Part shown: in pieces, positions 1-9,088 of the stretch
Layout: every line of letters starts with the position of its first letter
How positions within the stretch are numbered: the stretch's first letter is position 1
Source of the DNA: Verrucomicrobiota bacterium
GTDB taxonomy: Bacteria > Verrucomicrobiota > Verrucomicrobiia > Limisphaerales > UBA11320
DNA: 64,000 bases
Direction: 5' to 3'
NCBI GenBank assembly: GCA_016199985.1
Contig: JACQFQ010000066.1
Location: forward strand, 22,730 to 86,729
Notes under the pieces: model-generated
Database searches by the model: none
What the model was told of the DNA's origin: nothing
The model's input: the letters and a program-made list of their open reading frames with translations, nothing else
Translations under genes and position numbers: made by a program

Positions 1-2
1 TC

Positions 3-2783
3 GACACCTGGGGCTTGAAGGAAAGCTGGCGTCCCAGCGGCGCCATACAGGGCTCGCCGGGCGAGGGAGATCCGACGCCCCAAGGCATCCCCGGGGTCGT
101 GATCAACGAGATTCTCGCCCACAGCGAAATCTCGGATCCGGTCGGGGGCGATTTGATCGAGCTCCTCAATCCGACCGCCGAGAACGCCGACGTGAGCCGA
201 TGGTATCTCACCGACGACTTCGCCACGCCCAGGAAGTTCCAGATCCCGGCGAACACCATCATTGCTCCCGGCGGCTATCTGGCTTTCCGCGAGAAGCAAT
301 TCGGCGGCGGCGCGGTCCCGTTCAAGCTAGGGGCTGATGGAGACGACGTGTATCTGTTTTCCGCCGACGCTGCCGGAACGCTCACGGGCTACGTCACCGG
401 CTACACATTCGGGGCCTCGCTCGACGGCGTCAGCTTCGGCCGCCATACCAATAGCGTGGGGCAGATTCATTTCACCGCGCAGAAGAGCGTCACCGCCGGG
501 ACGGTCAACAGCGGGCCCGCGGTCGGACCGATTGTGATTTCTGAACTCATGTATCACCCGCTGGAGACGGAGGAGGGTCTGCAGCAGGATCGGCTGGAAT
601 ACATCGAGCTGAGGAATATCACGGACAAGCCCGTGCCCCTGTTCCATCCCGAGCAGCCTACGAACACCTGGCGCCTGACGGGAGGCGTGCAGCTGGATTT
701 CCCCACGAATCTCACCGTGCCGGCGAACGGCATCCTGATGGCTGTGAACTTCAACCCGGTTGGCAACCCTGAGGCGCTCGCCGCGTTTAGGACCGCCTAT
801 GGCACGCCGTCACAAGCGACGCTCATCGGGCCTTACAATGGCAGCCTGGGGAACAAGTCGGAAGCCATCGCGCTTTATCAACCGGATTTGGCGCCCACCA
901 ACGCGCCTGCGCCCTATGTCCTGGCGGACTGGGTGGACTACAAGGACAGCGCTCCGTGGCCCGTCCTCGCGGATGGGTTCGGCGCCGCGCTCCTTCGCAA
1001 GCCGCTTACCGCCTACGGCAATGATCCCGCAAGCTGGATCGCCGCGAAGCCTTCCCCTGGCTACGAGGAATCGGCCTCCGCGCCGCCGACGATCACTGCG
1101 CAGCCAACGAGCGGTCCCTCGCCTCTGGTGGGCGGCGACTTCCAGCTCACCGTGGGCGCATCGGGCGATGGCCCTGTCGCGTATCAATGGTTTCTGAATC
1201 AGCTCCCTGTCCCTGGCGCGACACAGTCCACCCTGACTCGTCAAGCGGTTCGGTTGATTCAGTGGGGCAACTATCAGGCCGTGGTCATGAACCCTGCGGG
1301 CGCCGTCATCAGCTCGAATGCTTTGGTCATCCCGCGACAGGGCGTGGTCATCATGAGGCAGCCTGTCGGACGTAGCATTCTTGTGGGGAGCAACGCCACG
1401 TTTGGCGTGGTCGCGGTTGGGGCGGGCAAGCTCCGCTACCAATGGCTCTTCAATGGACTGAAGATCGATGGCGCCGTGAACACCAACTACGTCCTAAAGG
1501 GGGCTGTGACCGCCAATGAAGGACGCTATCAGGTTCGTGTGACCGACGACAATGGCAGCATCGACAGCGTCGGCGCTGATCTTCTCATCTATGATCGTCC
1601 GCAGATCATCTCGCAGCCTCAGCCGGTGCTGGTTCTGGCGGGCGAGGACGCCACCTTCGCCGTCAGGGTGTCCGGGCGAGCGCCTTTTGGTTACAAGTGG
1701 TCCCGCCAGGCCACTTCGCGAACCAACGAGCTGCTTTCGCCGAATCCCTTCAGCGTTTTCACGGTCCGGAACGTTTCCCTCACCCTCACCGGAAACTACG
1801 CCGTCACCATCACAAATATCGCGGGCGCCTCGACGAGCAGCGCGCCCGCGTTGCTCACCTTGCTGCTGGACACCGACAACGACCGCTTGCCCGACGTGTG
1901 GGAGAACGCCTATGGGCTGAATCCAGCGGATCCCTCGGACGCGTCCCTGGACTCCGATGGCGATGGCGTCTCCAACCTCGATGAGTACCGCGCCGGCACG
2001 AATCCCAGGGATAAAGAGAGCTATCTCAAGATCGATCGATTCTCGAAGGGAGCCGATCTGACCGTTGTTGAGTTCTATGCGCAGTCCAACCGAACCTATA
2101 CCGTCGAATTCCGGGAATCGGTGAGCGGCGGGGTTTGGCAAACTTTGTCCAATGTGATGGTGCAGACAACGGGGCGCGTGGAGCGGGTTGTCGATCCGTA
2201 CCCGGAAGCCTCAGGACGCATTTATCGGCTTGCCGCGCCCGCCTATGTTGATCGTCCCGTCCGCTCGCCTGTGATCCTCGATTCCCCCAACTCGGTGCGC
2301 GCGCTGAAGGGGACGCCAGTCGCCCTCTCGGTTGTGGCCAGCGGTCGGGGGGCGATCTCTTATCAGTGGTTGAAGAACGGCCAGACGATCCCCGGCGCCA
2401 CCGATTCCCGGCTCTCCTTCGGATCGATTCAGCCTGGTGATCAGGGCGTCTACTCCGTGCAGGTCACGGACGAGACCGGATCCGTGGTGAGCCAGCCCGC
2501 GACTTTGGTCGTGCTGGAGGCGCCGGTGATCCTGGAAGCCCTGCGGAGCATGACCGCCCCGGTGGACGGCCAGGCGTCGTTCCAGGTGAAGGCGACGGGC
2601 AACGCTCCGCTGCGGTACTTCTGGACGCTCAACGGCGTCCTGATTCCTGGGGCGACAGCCCAGACCCTGACCGTGACGCCGGTGCGACGCGAGGACGCGG
2701 GAAGCTATGCCGTCATCGTGCGGCATACCACGCCCAACGGCGTCGTCAGCGTCGAGGCCGAAGCGGAGTTGACGGTGCAGTAG
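3..2783 (+). CDS. Lamin-tail and Ig-like domain surface protein (5' partial)
   Basis: The reading frame is open to the left edge, so the N-terminus is missing; the TTG at 15 is not a convincing start. The visible part begins in the tail of one lamin-tail-like domain. Two further lamin-tail domains follow (about residues 28-150, starting VVINEILAH, and 170-350, starting IVISELMYHP). Three Ig-like modules (about 355-615) each carry a YxW core such as YQWFLN. A thrombospondin-3-like calcium stretch (about 617-668, DTDNDRLPD and DSDGDGVSN) comes next, and two more Ig-like modules end the protein. Such proteins are normally secreted or surface-bound, and the specific ligand cannot be told. It resembles the giant CotH/lamin-tail protein at 16663-22605, so a CotH domain may lie upstream of the window. 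Family call firm, role unknown. Confidence 0.85.
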   Translation, partial: DTWGLKESWRPSGAIQGSPGEGDPTPQGIPGVVINEILAHSEISDPVGGDLIELLNPTAENADVSRWYLTDDFATPRKFQIPANTIIAPGGYLAFREKQFGGGAVPFKLGADGDDVYLFSADAAGTLTGYVTGYTFGASLDGVSFGRHTNSVGQIHFTAQKSVTAGTVNSGPAVGPIVISELMYHPLETEEGLQQDRLEYIELRNITDKPVPLFHPEQPTNTWRLTGGVQLDFPTNLTVPANGILMAVNFNPVGNPEALAAFRTAYGTPSQATLIGPYNGSLGNKSEAIALYQPDLAPTNAPAPYVLADWVDYKDSAPWPVLADGFGAALLRKPLTAYGNDPASWIAAKPSPGYEESASAPPTITAQPTSGPSPLVGGDFQLTVGASGDGPVAYQWFLNQLPVPGATQSTLTRQAVRLIQWGNYQAVVMNPAGAVISSNALVIPRQGVVIMRQPVGRSILVGSNATFGVVAVGAGKLRYQWLFNGLKIDGAVNTNYVLKGAVTANEGRYQVRVTDDNGSIDSVGADLLIYDRPQIISQPQPVLVLAGEDATFAVRVSGRAPFGYKWSRQATSRTNELLSPNPFSVFTVRNVSLTLTGNYAVTITNIAGASTSSAPALLTLLLDTDNDRLPDVWENAYGLNPADPSDASLDSDGDGVSNLDEYRAGTNPRDKESYLKIDRFSKGADLTVVEFYAQSNRTYTVEFRESVSGGVWQTLSNVMVQTTGRVERVVDPYPEASGRIYRLAAPAYVDRPVRSPVILDSPNSVRALKGTPVALSVVASGRGAISYQWLKNGQTIPGATDSRLSFGSIQPGDQGVYSVQVTDETGSVVSQPATLVVLEAPVILEALRSMTAPVDGQASFQVKATGNAPLRYFWTLNGVLIPGATAQTLTVTPVRREDAGSYAVIVRHTTPNGVVSVEAEAELTVQ

Positions 2784-2905
2784 CCCGATGGATCTCGAGG
2801 ACGCGGGACCCACATTTCTGGCCTCCTTGCTGTAGCGCGGGCGGGGCCCATCCCGTCCAAAATTCTATGGCAATCGGAGCGAGGGCTCGGCACACTCCGC
2901 CCCTC

Positions 2906-4300
2906 ATGAATACTGAAGCGACGCCGATGTCTCCGGCCTCTGATGTCGATCGAAGAGAATTTCTCCGTCAGTCGTCCACAGCCACTCTTCTTGCCTCCCT
3001 CGCCGGCGGCGCGCTGACCCGCCTGACGGGTTCCGCGGCCGACCCCGCGCCTCCCGAGAAAAAGCAGACCGCGCCGGTGTCCATCGGCGTGATTGGGTGC
3101 GGCAGCTGGGGTCGCGACACCATCAAGACTCTCGCCCAGTTGATCAACGCCGAGGTGATGGGCGTGTCCGACCACTACGAGGCCTTCCTCCGGCGCGGCA
3201 AGGAATCAGCCCCCAAGGCGGAGGGCTACAAGGATTACCGCCAGATGTTGGAGAACAAGAGCATCAAGGCCGTCGTCGTGGCCACTCCCACCCATCAACA
3301 CAAGCAGGTGGTCCTCGACGCGCTCGCCGCCGGCAAGCATGTCTATTGCGAGGCCCCTCTCGCCAGCACCGTCGATGACGCGCGCGACATTATTCGCGCC
3401 TCGCGCCAGCACTTCGCCCAGGTGTTTCAGCCCGGGCTTCAGCATCGTTCCGATCCGCAGCGTCACTTCCTCCTTCAGTTTCTGCGCAGCGGCGCCGCCG
3501 GCCGCCTGTTCAAGGCGCGATCCCAGTGGCACAAGAAGGACAGCTGGCGTCGCACGTCCCCCAACCCCGAGCGCGAAAAGGAGCTCAACTGGCGCCTCGA
3601 CAGCGGTCTGTCCATCGGACTGGCGGGCGAGGTGAGCGTGCAGCATATCGACAACGCGAGCTGGTTCCTCAAGGAGGAGCCGCTGGCGATCCAGGGGTAC
3701 GGATCGATCCAGCTGTGGAACGACGGGCGCGAAGTGCCCGACAACGTGCATCTGATCATCGAGTATCCGCAGCGGGTGCTCCTGGCCCACGAGGCCTGCC
3801 TGGGAACCTCGTACGACTCCGACCACGAGACCTACTACGGGGCGGAGAGCGCGGTCCTGCTGCGGAAGAACAAGGCATGGATGTTTCGCGAGTCCGACGC
3901 GCCGCTGCTCGGCTGGGAGGTCTACGCGCGCAAGGACAAGGACACGTTTTTCGACGAGCTCGGAATCGCCCTGGTGGCGAACGCGACCAAGCTGGCCGCC
4001 CAGGGCGACAAGCCCGTGGAAGAAGCGCCCTACGCCAACACGCCGCTTTACTACGCGCTCGAGGCGTTCCTCCACAACGTCCACACGATTTCCGACGGCG
4101 TCGCCGATTTCACCGAGAACTTTGACGCCACCGACAAGAAGGCGATGAAGGAGTATCTCGACTCCCTGCACAAGGCCCTCATGCCGTCCGCGGCTCCCCT
4201 GGAAGGATATCGCGCCACGGTGCTCGCGATCGTTGCGAATCAAGCGGCCTTGAAAAACCAGCGCGTGACCATCCCGAAAGAGTTGCTCCAGGTTTCCTGA
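2906..4300 (+). CDS. Tat-exported Gfo/Idh/MocA family oxidoreductase
   Basis: This is a 464-aa NAD(P)-dependent oxidoreductase-like protein. I chose ATG 2906 because the twin-arginine signal (DRREFLRQSS followed by a hydrophobic, alanine-rich stretch) then lies near the N-terminus; an upstream in-frame ATG at 2867 adds only 13 unlikely residues. The Rossmann fingerprint IGVIGCGSWG follows the signal. The C-terminal half has the usual family beta-sheet region. The family's EKP motif, which supplies a catalytic lysine, reads EAP here (VYCEAPLAST), so ordinary sugar dehydrogenase chemistry is doubtful. GH109-type members also lack this lysine, but I cannot assign that activity. It is probably folded with cofactor in the cytoplasm and exported through Tat. 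The substrate is unknown. Confidence 0.9.
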   Translation: MNTEATPMSPASDVDRREFLRQSSTATLLASLAGGALTRLTGSAADPAPPEKKQTAPVSIGVIGCGSWGRDTIKTLAQLINAEVMGVSDHYEAFLRRGKESAPKAEGYKDYRQMLENKSIKAVVVATPTHQHKQVVLDALAAGKHVYCEAPLASTVDDARDIIRASRQHFAQVFQPGLQHRSDPQRHFLLQFLRSGAAGRLFKARSQWHKKDSWRRTSPNPEREKELNWRLDSGLSIGLAGEVSVQHIDNASWFLKEEPLAIQGYGSIQLWNDGREVPDNVHLIIEYPQRVLLAHEACLGTSYDSDHETYYGAESAVLLRKNKAWMFRESDAPLLGWEVYARKDKDTFFDELGIALVANATKLAAQGDKPVEEAPYANTPLYYALEAFLHNVHTISDGVADFTENFDATDKKAMKEYLDSLHKALMPSAAPLEGYRATVLAIVANQAALKNQRVTIPKELLQVS

Positions 4301-4366
4301 TCCATTGAATGCGAACCCCTCCGACCTCAGTCTGATCCCTGAATGGCATATCGCCTGAACCGTTCC

Positions 4367-5023
4367 ATGAAACACTCCAACCTACGCTCCTGCGTCCCTC
4401 ACGCCCTCGCCGCCTTCCTCCTTGCGGGGGGCCTTGCGGCTTCCGCCCAGTCTCTCACCCTCTACAAAGCCCAATCCTCGGGCAGCTCGGTGAAGATTGA
4501 CGGCAGCTCGACCATTCACAATTGGACAGTTGAAGGGAAGATCATCGGCGGCCAGTTTGAGGTGGACCCCGCGTTTCCGCTCGGCGGAACGCCTCCGGCG
4601 GGGAAGGTGAACGCGAAGGCGAAGGCCACCATCCCCGTGCGCTCGCTGAAAAGCGGCAAAGCCACCATGGACGACGTGATGCAGGAGCACATGAAGGCGA
4701 AGGAGTTTCCCAAGATCGACTATGAATTGGTGGGAATGAACCTGAAGGACAGCCCCAAGTCCGCCAGCGATCCGCTGATGTTCGACGCGCAGGGGAAGCT
4801 GACGATCTCTGGCGTCACTCGGACCAACGCGATGCTGGTGACCTGCGATCGCGCCGACGTTTCCAAGCTGAAGTTCAAGAGCGTCGCCAACCTGAAGATG
4901 ACCGATTACGGCATCTCGCCGCCCGCTCCCAACATCGCGCTCGGGCTCATCAAGACCGGCGATGACATCAAGGTGACCATCGAGTGGGTGACCGTCCTGC
5001 CCAAGCCCGACGGCGACAAGTAG
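4367..5023 (+). CDS. YceI family periplasmic protein
   Basis: A 218-aa secreted protein of the YceI lipocalin-like fold, a family that binds isoprenoid-type lipids in a beta-barrel. ATG 4367 gives a clean signal peptide (MKHSNLRS, then a hydrophobic stretch ending ASAQ); the in-frame ATG at 4343 would only add a short leader. Family hallmarks are visible: VKIDGSSTIHNWTVEG near the mature N-terminus, a MDDVMQEHMKAKEFPKI segment in the middle, and GKLTISGVTR. The length fits the family. It stands between the oxidoreductase and the SGNH hydrolase on the same strand, but the spacing does not prove an operon. Physiological ligand unknown. Confidence 0.88.
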   Translation: MKHSNLRSCVPHALAAFLLAGGLAASAQSLTLYKAQSSGSSVKIDGSSTIHNWTVEGKIIGGQFEVDPAFPLGGTPPAGKVNAKAKATIPVRSLKSGKATMDDVMQEHMKAKEFPKIDYELVGMNLKDSPKSASDPLMFDAQGKLTISGVTRTNAMLVTCDRADVSKLKFKSVANLKMTDYGISPPAPNIALGLIKTGDDIKVTIEWVTVLPKPDGDK

Positions 5024-5041
5024 TCCTCCTCCTTTCTCCGT

Positions 5042-6043
5042 GTGAACGGAACACGCGATCGTCGGCTGCCCTGGCTCCTGGCGATCGCGTTTTTATTTGT
5101 CCTTCTCCCATCCGCGGCTCATCCCGCGGAGTCCGCGGAGCGGCGGCCTGTGTTGCTCAAACCGCATGACATCATCGGGTTCATCGGGGGCGCGAACATG
5201 GTCGGAATCCAGGAGTCCGGGCATTTCGAGGCCCGGGTGCTCGCGCGGTTTCCCGATCATGGACTACGGTTCCGCAATCTTGCCTGGGAAGGCGACACGG
5301 TCTTCGCCCAGCCCCGCGATTTCAACTTCCCCAGCCTGACAAATCTTCTGCGTCGTTTTGATGTCACCTTTCTCATCGTGGGTTTCGGGCAGGCCGAATG
5401 TCTTCAATCCACTCAACACCTGGGTGGATTCCTCGCGGCCTATGACAGGCTTCTCACCGGCCTCCAGCGCCAGGTTCCGCGCGTCGCGTTGGCGACGCTT
5501 TGCCCTTTTGAGAAACCAACCGGCGGATATCCGGACCTGTCGCTCCGAAATCCGGTTGCCCGCTCGTACAGCCAAGGAATCCGTGAGCTTGCCGCTCGTC
5601 GCGGGCTGCCTGTTGTTGATCTCTTTCAAGCTTTGGAGGAGCGCGCGACGGTTGAGAACGCGCCGCGTCTCACCGAGAACGGCATGCATCTGACTCCGCG
5701 GGGCCAGGCTGTCGTCGCCGCGGTGATGGCGGGGGAGATGGGCGCCGCGGCGCGGGGCGACGCCGATCCGGCGGACGTCGATGGAAGGGGCGGCTGGACC
5801 GGCGCAATGGAATCGCTGCGCCGCGCCGTCGTCGCCAAGAACCGGTTATGGTTTGATTACTGGCGTCCGATGAACTGGGCTTTTCTCAATGGCGATCGCA
5901 CCGAGCAGCCCAGCAGCCGTGATCACTTGAATCCCGGCGTGCGATGGTTTCCGGCGGAGATGGAGAAGTTCGTTCCGCTCCTCTACCGCGCCGAATCCGA
6001 CATCGATCGCCTGGCGGCGTCGCTCCATCCGAGTCACCCCTAA
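5042..6043 (+). CDS. SGNH/GDSL-type hydrolase, secreted
   Basis: A 333-aa predicted esterase or lipase-like hydrolase. It begins at GTG 5042, and the N-terminus carries a signal peptide (LPWLLAIAFLFVLLPSAAHPA). Block I of SGNH hydrolases is degenerate: IIGFIGGANMVG occupies the place of GDS-L. Later blocks are present: a GFGQAE segment in the position of block III, and a C-terminal GMHLTPRGQ that supplies the His of the DxxH-type block V. Its stop lies one base before the GTG of the PVC cytochrome gene, so the two are likely co-transcribed and coupled. Secreted SGNH esterases next to PVC cytochrome proteins are common in polysaccharide-degrading members of the phylum. Substrate unknown. Confidence 0.78.
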   Translation: MNGTRDRRLPWLLAIAFLFVLLPSAAHPAESAERRPVLLKPHDIIGFIGGANMVGIQESGHFEARVLARFPDHGLRFRNLAWEGDTVFAQPRDFNFPSLTNLLRRFDVTFLIVGFGQAECLQSTQHLGGFLAAYDRLLTGLQRQVPRVALATLCPFEKPTGGYPDLSLRNPVARSYSQGIRELAARRGLPVVDLFQALEERATVENAPRLTENGMHLTPRGQAVVAAVMAGEMGAAARGDADPADVDGRGGWTGAMESLRRAVVAKNRLWFDYWRPMNWAFLNGDRTEQPSSRDHLNPGVRWFPAEMEKFVPLLYRAESDIDRLAASLHPSHP

Positions 6044-6044
6044 C

Positions 6045-9000
6045 GTGAAGGCGCGCCCTCCATCTTCCACCCACGCCGCCTGGCTTGCGTTGGCGTTTGT
6101 CTCTCTGTCGTGCCTGACGGTCGAGTCGCAGATCGCCAACCCGCCGACAGTCGAGGATCCGGAGCATGAGCTCGAGACGCTCCGGGTTCTTGATGGCTAC
6201 GAGGCCAATCTCTTCGCTTCCGAGGCGAATGGAGTCGTGAAGCCCATGCAGATCCGTTTCGACACGAGAGGTCGCCTTTGGGTCGCGGGCAGCACGGTCT
6301 ACCCCCAGATCGAGCCAGGTCAGATCCCGAACGACAAGATTGTCGTCCTCGAGGATCTCGACGGCGATGGCCGGGCCGATCGAACGACGGTCTTCGCTGA
6401 GGGCCTGATGATTCCCACAGGGATGGAGCTGGGAGACGGCGGCGTTTACGTGGGACAGGGGACCGAGTTGCTGCATCTCAAAGACACCGACGGCGATGGC
6501 CGCGCCGACGAACGGCGGGTGGTGCTCCGGGGTTTCGGCACCGGAGATTCGCATCAAACCATCAATTCGTTCACTTGGTCTCCGGGCGGCCAATTGTTCT
6601 TCTGCCAGGGCCTCCACGCGTTCTCGCGCGTGGAGACGCCATGGGGGATCGAGAAGCTGCATCAGGCGGGCGTGTGGCGCTTCCACCCCCGACGGCTGCG
6701 CTTGGATCCCTTCCTCGATGAAGCCATGGGCCCCCAGAATCCCTACGGGGTCGTCTTCGATCGGTGGGGGCAGCCCATTGTCGTCGCCGGCAACGGCGAG
6801 GGCGTTTATTTTCTCACGCCAGGGATGACCCGCTCCCATGAGCGATATCCGATGCGGTCGCTCTGGAACACGGGGCGCAAATTCGGCGGGGGCGACTTTG
6901 TGGAGAACGCGCACTGGCGTCCGGAGCACCAGGGCGAGCTGATCACCGGCAGCTACATCAACAATACTGTGTCGAGGTTTCGGATCACGGACGAGGGCAG
7001 CGGCTTTCGCGTTGAAGATTTGCCGCCGCTCATCACGTCCGCCAATCGCGCCTTCCGCATCGTCGACGCGCGATTTGGCCCCGACGGGGCGCTGTATCTC
7101 TGCGATTGGTACAACCCGATCATCGGACACTACCAGGCCTCGTTTCGTCATCCGGGGCGCGACAAGACGCATGGGCGCGTTTGGAGAGTGACCGCGAAGG
7201 GACGTCCGCTCACGGCGCGCCCTCGCCTGGACTCGGCCTCTCCGGAAGAACTGCTCAGATTGCTTGGCTCGCCCGATCGTTGGACGCGTCAGATGGCCAA
7301 GCGCAGATTGACGGCTCTCCTGGATGCCATGCCGGAGGAAGCGGGGACGGCTCTGCTCAGTCGTCGCGCGCGGAACCTCGATCCGCGGCGTGACGGCGAG
7401 GCTCATGAGCTTATGGAGCTTCTCGGTGTTTACGAGTCGCTGGAGCGCGTGGACCGCCCGCTGTTGGAGCGGGCGCTCGTGTCTCCAGCCCCTGAGGCGC
7501 GCGCCTACGCGGTCGGGGTTTTGGGGCGATGGGCGGATCGCGTGGCGTCGCCCCTGGATCTGCTTTCCCGAGCGGTTTTGGATGATCATCCGCGGGTGCG
7601 TTTGGAAGCCGTGATCGCGGCAAGCTACGTCGCCGCGCCGGAGGCGTTGCCGGTCGCCCTGCGGTCGATGGATCGTCCGAGCGACGAGTTCATCCATTAC
7701 GCGCTGGGCCAGGCGATTCGCGTTCTCAAGCCGCTTTGGGCGCCAGCGCTTCGTTCCGGCCAGTTGTCGCTGCGGGATTCCGTCCGGGGCGTGGAGTTTC
7801 TCGCTCGCGCGGATCGCAGCGGGGAGACGCTGGGCTTCATCCAGTCGCAGCTGAAGGATCCGGGGCTTGCGCCCGAGAGCCGCGAAGGGCTGCTGGCGGT
7901 CCTCGCGCAGGTTGGCGACGGCGATGATCTGGCGCCGCTCCTGGATCCGGATGTTTTCGATCCAGGAACCAAACAAGGCCTGGGCGTTTTGGCGCGCGCG
8001 CTCGCGAGCGTGATGTCCACCACCGCTCCCCGCTCGATTCACGCAACCCCCGCGTTTGTCGCTCGTTTCGAAAGTGTCCTGGAGAAGCAGGACCCCGCGA
8101 TCGTTCCGGCGCTGTTGCGTCTCGCCGGATTCTGGGAGCTGGGTGCGATGCGCGGGCGGGTTCAAGCCGCGGCGCGCAATAGCCAGGCGACAACGCCTGT
8201 TCGCGTCGGGGCGATCCAGGCCCTTGGGCGTCTCGCGAGCACAAACGATCTGCCCTGGATTCGCTCACTGGCTCTCGAGGACGATTCCCTTTGGCCGGCG
8301 GCGATCGAGGCGCTGTCCGCGCTCCGGCTGAGCGACGCGGTGGAGGCGACGGTCGCGTGGATGGCCCGCCGCCATTCCTCAGCGGAAACCGCCTCGGTGG
8401 TGGGCTCGGTGCTCGGGAAGAAGCGCGGCCCCGAGTTGTTGGGAGCCGCTCTGAGAGGAAAACCCATCAACGGGGAGGTCGCTGCGGCCGCCCTGAATGT
8501 GATGGGCGCCAGCGGTCGCTCAACTCCCGCGCTGGCGCGCTTGCTCGCGGCGTCGGCGGGTTGGGAGATGGACCTTTCTCGCTCGGATCCGCGTCAATGG
8601 ACGGCGCTGGCCCAGCGCGCGCAGGCCCTCGGCAACGGCGCGAGGGGGGCCGTTCTGTTCCAGCGCGCGGACCTCAACTGCGTTTCCTGTCACTCGATCC
8701 TCGGGAAAGGCGGAACGCTCGGACCCGACCTCGGCGCGTTGGGATCCTCTCAGCCGATGGACTTCATCGTGGGCGCGGTATTGGATCCTCAGCGCGAGGT
8801 GAAGGAAGGATTCATGGCGACGCAGATCACGTTGAAGGATGGCGAGGAGCGCCAGGGCTACGTGGCGCAGGAGACGTCCGAGGAGATCACGTTGCGCGAC
8901 GCCCTGCTTCAGAAGGAGATCAGGCTTCGCAAGGCCCAGATTCAGGAGCGTCGCCAGTTGGGGTCGCTCATGCCCTCCGGCCTGACCGATCGCCTATCGA

Positions 9001-9059
9001 CGCAGGAGTTCCTGGATTTGATGAAATACCTGAGCGGGCTGGGCGTCGCGAAATTCTAG
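6045..9059 (+). CDS. PVC-type heme-binding CxxCH protein with HEAT-like repeats
   Basis: A 1004-aa secreted protein starting at GTG 6045, directly after the stop of the SGNH gene. A signal peptide (LALAFVSLSCLTV) leads into a membrane-bound dehydrogenase/beta-propeller domain (about residues 30-390, with DLDGDGRADR and DTDGDGRADE calcium-like loops). HEAT-like helical repeats fill about 400-850. A C-terminal monoheme cytochrome c carries CVSCH at about residue 879, followed by GPDLGALG. This architecture is characteristic of Planctomycetes and Verrucomicrobia, where it is thought to oxidise sugars or alcohols and pass electrons to a c-type heme. The substrate is not known. The closing EEITLRDALLQKEIRL segment is typical of the family. 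Confidence 0.92.
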   Translation: MKARPPSSTHAAWLALAFVSLSCLTVESQIANPPTVEDPEHELETLRVLDGYEANLFASEANGVVKPMQIRFDTRGRLWVAGSTVYPQIEPGQIPNDKIVVLEDLDGDGRADRTTVFAEGLMIPTGMELGDGGVYVGQGTELLHLKDTDGDGRADERRVVLRGFGTGDSHQTINSFTWSPGGQLFFCQGLHAFSRVETPWGIEKLHQAGVWRFHPRRLRLDPFLDEAMGPQNPYGVVFDRWGQPIVVAGNGEGVYFLTPGMTRSHERYPMRSLWNTGRKFGGGDFVENAHWRPEHQGELITGSYINNTVSRFRITDEGSGFRVEDLPPLITSANRAFRIVDARFGPDGALYLCDWYNPIIGHYQASFRHPGRDKTHGRVWRVTAKGRPLTARPRLDSASPEELLRLLGSPDRWTRQMAKRRLTALLDAMPEEAGTALLSRRARNLDPRRDGEAHELMELLGVYESLERVDRPLLERALVSPAPEARAYAVGVLGRWADRVASPLDLLSRAVLDDHPRVRLEAVIAASYVAAPEALPVALRSMDRPSDEFIHYALGQAIRVLKPLWAPALRSGQLSLRDSVRGVEFLARADRSGETLGFIQSQLKDPGLAPESREGLLAVLAQVGDGDDLAPLLDPDVFDPGTKQGLGVLARALASVMSTTAPRSIHATPAFVARFESVLEKQDPAIVPALLRLAGFWELGAMRGRVQAAARNSQATTPVRVGAIQALGRLASTNDLPWIRSLALEDDSLWPAAIEALSALRLSDAVEATVAWMARRHSSAETASVVGSVLGKKRGPELLGAALRGKPINGEVAAAALNVMGASGRSTPALARLLAASAGWEMDLSRSDPRQWTALAQRAQALGNGARGAVLFQRADLNCVSCHSILGKGGTLGPDLGALGSSQPMDFIVGAVLDPQREVKEGFMATQITLKDGEERQGYVAQETSEEITLRDALLQKEIRLRKAQIQERRQLGSLMPSGLTDRLSTQEFLDLMKYLSGLGVAKF

Positions 9060-9088
9060 ACAGCGATCGGGCCGTCCGGGTCGCGGAA

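Noticed and set aside
5886..8165. 759-codon minus-strand frame opposite the PVC cytochrome gene
   Set aside because: Low-complexity Arg/His-rich translation without family features; it lies entirely within or across genes with clear protein signatures.
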